14,954 bases of DNA from Mageeibacillus sp. UBA4314 (GTDB lineage Bacteria > Bacillota > Clostridia > Saccharofermentanales > Saccharofermentanaceae). Numbering within the stretch: position 1 is the stretch's first letter; each line of letters starts with the position of its first letter. The notes below the pieces were generated by a model. That model saw nothing but the letters and a program-made list of their open reading frames with translations. It did no database searches and was not told the DNA's origin. This document shows positions 12,245 through 14,954 of the stretch, piece after piece. Made by a program: the position numbers and the translations under genes. The stretch lies in contig DGUI01000040.1 of the NCBI GenBank assembly GCA_002394605.1, forward strand, positions 1-14,954, in the 5' to 3' direction.

Positions 12245-13354
12245 ATGGAACCGAACAAGAGGATCGAAGAGATCGATGCCGAGATAAAAAGGCTTTTTGG
12301 CGAGAGGCTTGAGATGACGCGTCTTGCAGATGACGGCATGTCATCAAGCGAGATAGCTCTCAAATGCCGTAAATACGAGCGCGAGATGCTCGTCAACGCA
12401 GGCAGTCTGGACAGGATACTCCTTAAGACCATGTTCAACCTGTCAAGGTCATACAAGATGACTAATTACGGTGATAATGATTCTGAGCTTGTCCGTAATA
12501 TCAGGGCCGCTCTTGATAATACCCCCAGGACATTCCCTTCAACGGCACTTGTTGCCTGTCAGGGGGTTGAGGGGGCATATTCACAGATAGCAGCAGATAA
12601 GCTGTTCTCCGGAGCGGATATCATGTTCTTCAAGACTTTCGAAGGGGTGTTCAAGGCAGTTGAAGAAGGCGCTGCACAGTATGGCGTTCTTCCGATCGAG
12701 AACAGCACCTACGGGTCAGTCATCGCTGTCTATGATCTCATGCGCGTTCATAAGTTCCATATCGCAAGGAGCATAAAGCTTAAGATCAACCACCGTCTCC
12801 TGACTAAGAGCGGCACCTGTTTTGAAGATATCAGGGAGATCTACTCCCATGAACAGGCGATCGGCCAGTGCAGCAGGTTCCTCAAGGACAACCCGCAGAT
12901 CAATGTGACTATCGTAGCCAACACGGCCATTGCAGCACAGATGGTCGCGGATTCGGACAGAAATGACGTAGCCGCCATCTCCTCGCCTGACTGCGCCCAG
13001 CTGTACGGACTTAGCACTATCAGGGACGACATAATGAACTCTGACCATAACTACACAAGGTTCATCTGCATCTCAAAGAACCTCGAGATCTTTCCCGGAG
13101 CTTCCAAGATGTCCATTATGATGGCTTTGGGCCACACTCCCGGATCTCTGTCGGATACTCTTGTGAAGTTCTCATCATTGGGGCTCAATCTCACAAAGAT
13201 CGAATCACGACCTATCGCAGGACGTGACTTTGAGTTCATGTTCTACCTTGATATCGACTGTTCCGTATATTCTGAAGATGTACTGGCTCTGCTCGGACAG
13301 CTTGACAGCGATCCTACTGATTTTACTTATCTGGGCAGCTATCTGGAAGTGTAA
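12245..13354 (+). CDS. pheA: Prephenate dehydratase with N-terminal chorismate mutase-like domain (P-protein)
   Basis: This 369-residue protein has an AroQ-type helical domain (about 1-75), a prephenate dehydratase domain (about 101-280: ACQGVEGAYSQ, VLPIENSTYGSV, SHEQAIGQCSRFL, and YTRF with catalytic Thr 271) and an ACT domain (about 287-365) with KIESRPI. The dehydratase makes phenylpyruvate from prephenate for Phe synthesis. The ACT domain should give Phe feedback, though the GALV-like element reads GSLS. The chorismate mutase half looks degenerate: Arg21 and Ser67 are kept, but the positions of E. coli R11, K39, D48 and Q88 read Asn4, Met32, Lys43 and Lys71 by hand alignment. AGGTGG lies four bases before the ATG. 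Its 3' end overlaps the HAD gene by 32 bp. Confidence 0.92.
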   Translation: MEPNKRIEEIDAEIKRLFGERLEMTRLADDGMSSSEIALKCRKYEREMLVNAGSLDRILLKTMFNLSRSYKMTNYGDNDSELVRNIRAALDNTPRTFPSTALVACQGVEGAYSQIAADKLFSGADIMFFKTFEGVFKAVEEGAAQYGVLPIENSTYGSVIAVYDLMRVHKFHIARSIKLKINHRLLTKSGTCFEDIREIYSHEQAIGQCSRFLKDNPQINVTIVANTAIAAQMVADSDRNDVAAISSPDCAQLYGLSTIRDDIMNSDHNYTRFICISKNLEIFPGASKMSIMMALGHTPGSLSDTLVKFSSLGLNLTKIESRPIAGRDFEFMFYLDIDCSVYSEDVLALLGQLDSDPTDFTYLGSYLEV

Positions 13355-14174
13355 TATCCTTATCCATACAGGCATTGTCTTCGAGCCAATGTGCAACGCC
13401 GTCCGCGTCATTTGACCTGATGATGCCTGTTGCGATCGCTTTCAGTTCATCATCGGCATTTTCCACTGCATACCCCTCATCAGCTATCCCAAACATGTCT
13501 ATGTCATTCTTACCGTCACCGAAAGCTATCACTTTGCCTATCCCGAGCATTTCCTTCAGCTGACGGATCGCATTAGCCTTCGATGCCTCCTTGGGCATGA
13601 TCTCGAGCCACTGATCGTGCGTATATATGTCGACCTGGTAGACACAGTGATACTTATCCTTATATTCTTCATACAAAGGCTCAAGCTTCTCAGGCTCATC
13701 AATACAGGTAATGTAGAACTTGTCCCCAAGCTTAAGTTCTTCCGGATCATTAACGATATTGACCCTTCGATCTCCCTTGCGGCTTTCCGTAAAAGTCTTC
13801 ATCCCCTGCGTGCAAAGATCAGGAACAAAAGAGAACTTCTCATGGCCATCGATATATGAGTATACGATCGGGAATACACCTGCCTCAAACAAACTGTCCA
13901 AAAGCATGTCAGCATCTGTATCAAAGTAATTTGCCTTAATGATGTCCCCCGTCGCATTATCAACAATAAAAGCGCCATTATAGATTATCAAGGGTATCTT
14001 TGCCGTGAGACCTTCCGTGACCTTGCCGGCTGTGGCAAGGGATCTGGCCGTCGCATAAGAGAATACCAGCCCGCGCTCAGTAAGCGAGTTGATCACACCA
14101 CATGTATACCCGGATATCCTCTCATCACGCCTGAGAAGCGTTCCGTCTAGGTCAGCAACGTATAATGTCTTCAT
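13323..14174 (-). CDS. HAD-superfamily phosphatase, Cof-type (HAD-IIB)
   Basis: This 283-residue protein has motif I DLDGTLL (Asp8 and Asp10), a T-A-R-S motif II region, a C2-type cap in the middle, and GDGKNDIDMFG near 218-228 followed by GYAVENADDELK. These are typical of Cof-type sugar-phosphate or flavin-precursor phosphatases; the substrate is unknown. GGGAG lies about eight bases before the ATG. An extended -10 lies upstream at 14221-14229. The 3' end overlaps pheA on the opposite strand. All catalytic motifs are present. Confidence 0.9.
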   Translation of the reverse strand: MKTLYVADLDGTLLRRDERISGYTCGVINSLTERGLVFSYATARSLATAGKVTEGLTAKIPLIIYNGAFIVDNATGDIIKANYFDTDADMLLDSLFEAGVFPIVYSYIDGHEKFSFVPDLCTQGMKTFTESRKGDRRVNIVNDPEELKLGDKFYITCIDEPEKLEPLYEEYKDKYHCVYQVDIYTHDQWLEIMPKEASKANAIRQLKEMLGIGKVIAFGDGKNDIDMFGIADEGYAVENADDELKAIATGIIRSNDADGVAHWLEDNACMDKDITLPDSCPDK

Positions 14175-14191
14175 CCGGCTGCTCCCGACTG

Positions 14192-14208
14192 TTATTAATC
14201 ATTAATAA
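14192..14208. promoter_or_regulatory. A/T-rich perfect palindrome between HAD promoter and start
   Basis: TTATTAAT-C-ATTAATAA has 8-bp arms and a single central base. It lies between the extended -10 (14221-14229) and the HAD ribosome site, a position where an operator could block transcription. Being pure A/T, it could also be chance. Confidence 0.3.
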
Positions 14209-14220
14209 TAAAGTGATTTC

Positions 14221-14229
14221 ATTATAGCA
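14221..14229 (-). promoter_or_regulatory. Extended -10 promoter of the HAD phosphatase gene
   Basis: TGCTATAAT on the minus strand is a perfect TGnTATAAT, 46 bases before the start at 14174. No good -35 is visible at normal spacing. Confidence 0.55.
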
Positions 14230-14236
14230 TTAAATA

Positions 14237-14270
14237 CAATGTAAATAGCCGGAGCATGCGCTCCGGCTAT
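14237..14270 (-). terminator. Terminator hairpin after the PPDK gene
   Basis: ATAGCCGGAGC (14245-14255) pairs perfectly with GCTCCGGCTAT (14260-14270) around a 4-nt loop. The hairpin lies 24 bases after the PPDK stop. The following U-tract is poor (TTACATTGTATTT), so termination may be partial. Confidence 0.65.
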
Positions 14271-14294
14271 CAGTTATGATCTTATGATCAATTA

Positions 14295-14954
14295 TTACTT
14301 CCTTGCGATAGCTGCCTGTGCTGCTGCAAGTCTTGCGATCGGTACTCTGAAAGGTGAGCAGGATACATAATCCAGACCGATGGCATCGCAGAACTCTACT
14401 GACGTCGGGTCACCGCCGTGCTCGCCGCAGATACCGATGTGGAGGTTCGGGTTAACGCCCTTACCAAGCTCTATTGCCATCTTCATGAGCTTGCCGACGC
14501 CGTTCTGGTCGAGACGTGCGAACGGATCAGACTCGAAGATCTTGGACTCGTAGTAAGCCTCGAGGAACTTGCCGGAGTCATCACGTGAGAATCCGAAAGT
14601 CATCTGCGTAAGGTCGTTGGTACCGAAGCAGAAGAATGCAGCTTCCTTACCGATCTCATCAGCCGTAAGAGCAGCCCTAGGGATCTCGATCATCGTACCT
14701 ACTTCGTACTTGAGGTCAGAACCTGCAGCTGCGATCTCTGCATCAGCAGTCTCAACAACTACAGCCTTAACGACCTTGAGCTCCTTAACATCGCCGATCA
14801 GCGGGATCATGATCTCAGGATCGATATTCCAGTCGGGATGATTCTTCTTAACGTTCAGAGCTGCACGGATAACAGCCTTAGTCTGCATCTTAGCGATCTC
14901 AGGATATGTAACTGCAAGACGGCATCCTCTGTGACCCATCATGGGGTTGAACTC
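14295..14954 (-). CDS. ppdK: Pyruvate, phosphate dikinase (C-terminal part; 5' end outside window)
   Basis: About 219 residues from the end of PPDK are present. They begin EFNPMMGHRGCRL and include FFCFGTNDLTQMTFGFSRDD and HIGICGEHGGDP, which holds the catalytic Cys of the PEP/pyruvate barrel domain, and end in LAAAQAAIARK. The enzyme interconverts pyruvate, ATP and Pi with PEP, AMP and PPi, and is common in anaerobic Clostridia with PPi-linked glycolysis. The frame is open to the right edge, so this is a window truncation and not a broken gene. A terminator hairpin follows at 14245-14270. Confidence 0.97.
   Translation of the reverse strand, partial: EFNPMMGHRGCRLAVTYPEIAKMQTKAVIRAALNVKKNHPDWNIDPEIMIPLIGDVKELKVVKAVVVETADAEIAAAGSDLKYEVGTMIEIPRAALTADEIGKEAAFFCFGTNDLTQMTFGFSRDDSGKFLEAYYESKIFESDPFARLDQNGVGKLMKMAIELGKGVNPNLHIGICGEHGGDPTSVEFCDAIGLDYVSCSPFRVPIARLAAAQAAIARK

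Noticed and set aside
12231..12287. Possible leader peptide ORF starting at ATG 12231
   Set aside because: It encodes about 18 residues without Phe, overlaps pheA in another frame and has no ribosome site at proper distance (AGGAGG is 22 bases away).

Overview
The window looks like chromosome from a Gram-positive anaerobe of the class Clostridia. The gene set fits this: FeoA-FeoA-FeoB with a FeoB-associated Cys-rich peptide, a MurT/GatD-like pair, pyruvate phosphate dikinase, a CM-PDT P-protein and a zinc-ribbon/TPM membrane pair. Most genes have purine-rich Shine-Dalgarno sites, and AGG and ATA codons are frequent. I cannot name the genus from sequence alone.

Layout, left to right. Positions 1-195 hold a strong promoter and leader firing leftwards; they look like the start of an rRNA operon whose 16S gene lies beyond the left edge. 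Two coupled + strand genes follow (small zinc ribbon, DUF2085 membrane protein). They run tail-to-tail into an HD-hydrolase/Nudix pair on the - strand. Divergent from the HD gene is a MATE exporter, which meets a - strand operon tail-to-tail. That operon reads zinc-ribbon membrane protein, TPM-domain protein with a poly-Gly tail, then family 2 glycosyltransferase. Next, also on the - strand, is the ferrous-iron operon feoA-feoA-feoB-Cys-rich peptide. Its promoter carries two abutting 14-bp TTAGC-N4-GCTAA-type boxes.

Upstream of feo is a noncoding, hairpin-filled element of about 333 bp (9543-9875). It has 40-bp imperfect terminal inverted repeats and two tandem 62-bp units. Beyond it is a terminator closing a MurT-like/GatD-like operon. 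Divergent from murT is pheA, which meets an HAD phosphatase gene tail-to-tail. The 3' part of pyruvate phosphate dikinase runs off the right edge.

The points most worth a second look are these. The GatD-like protein lacks both the nucleophilic Cys and the catalytic His of the glutaminase, and sits beside a MurT that also differs from the family in its C-terminal domain. The chorismate mutase half of PheA has lost most active-site residues. The hairpin element upstream of feo carries, in its terminal repeats, the same box that covers the feo promoter. All three convergent gene pairs in the window overlap at their 3' ends by 21-32 bp.
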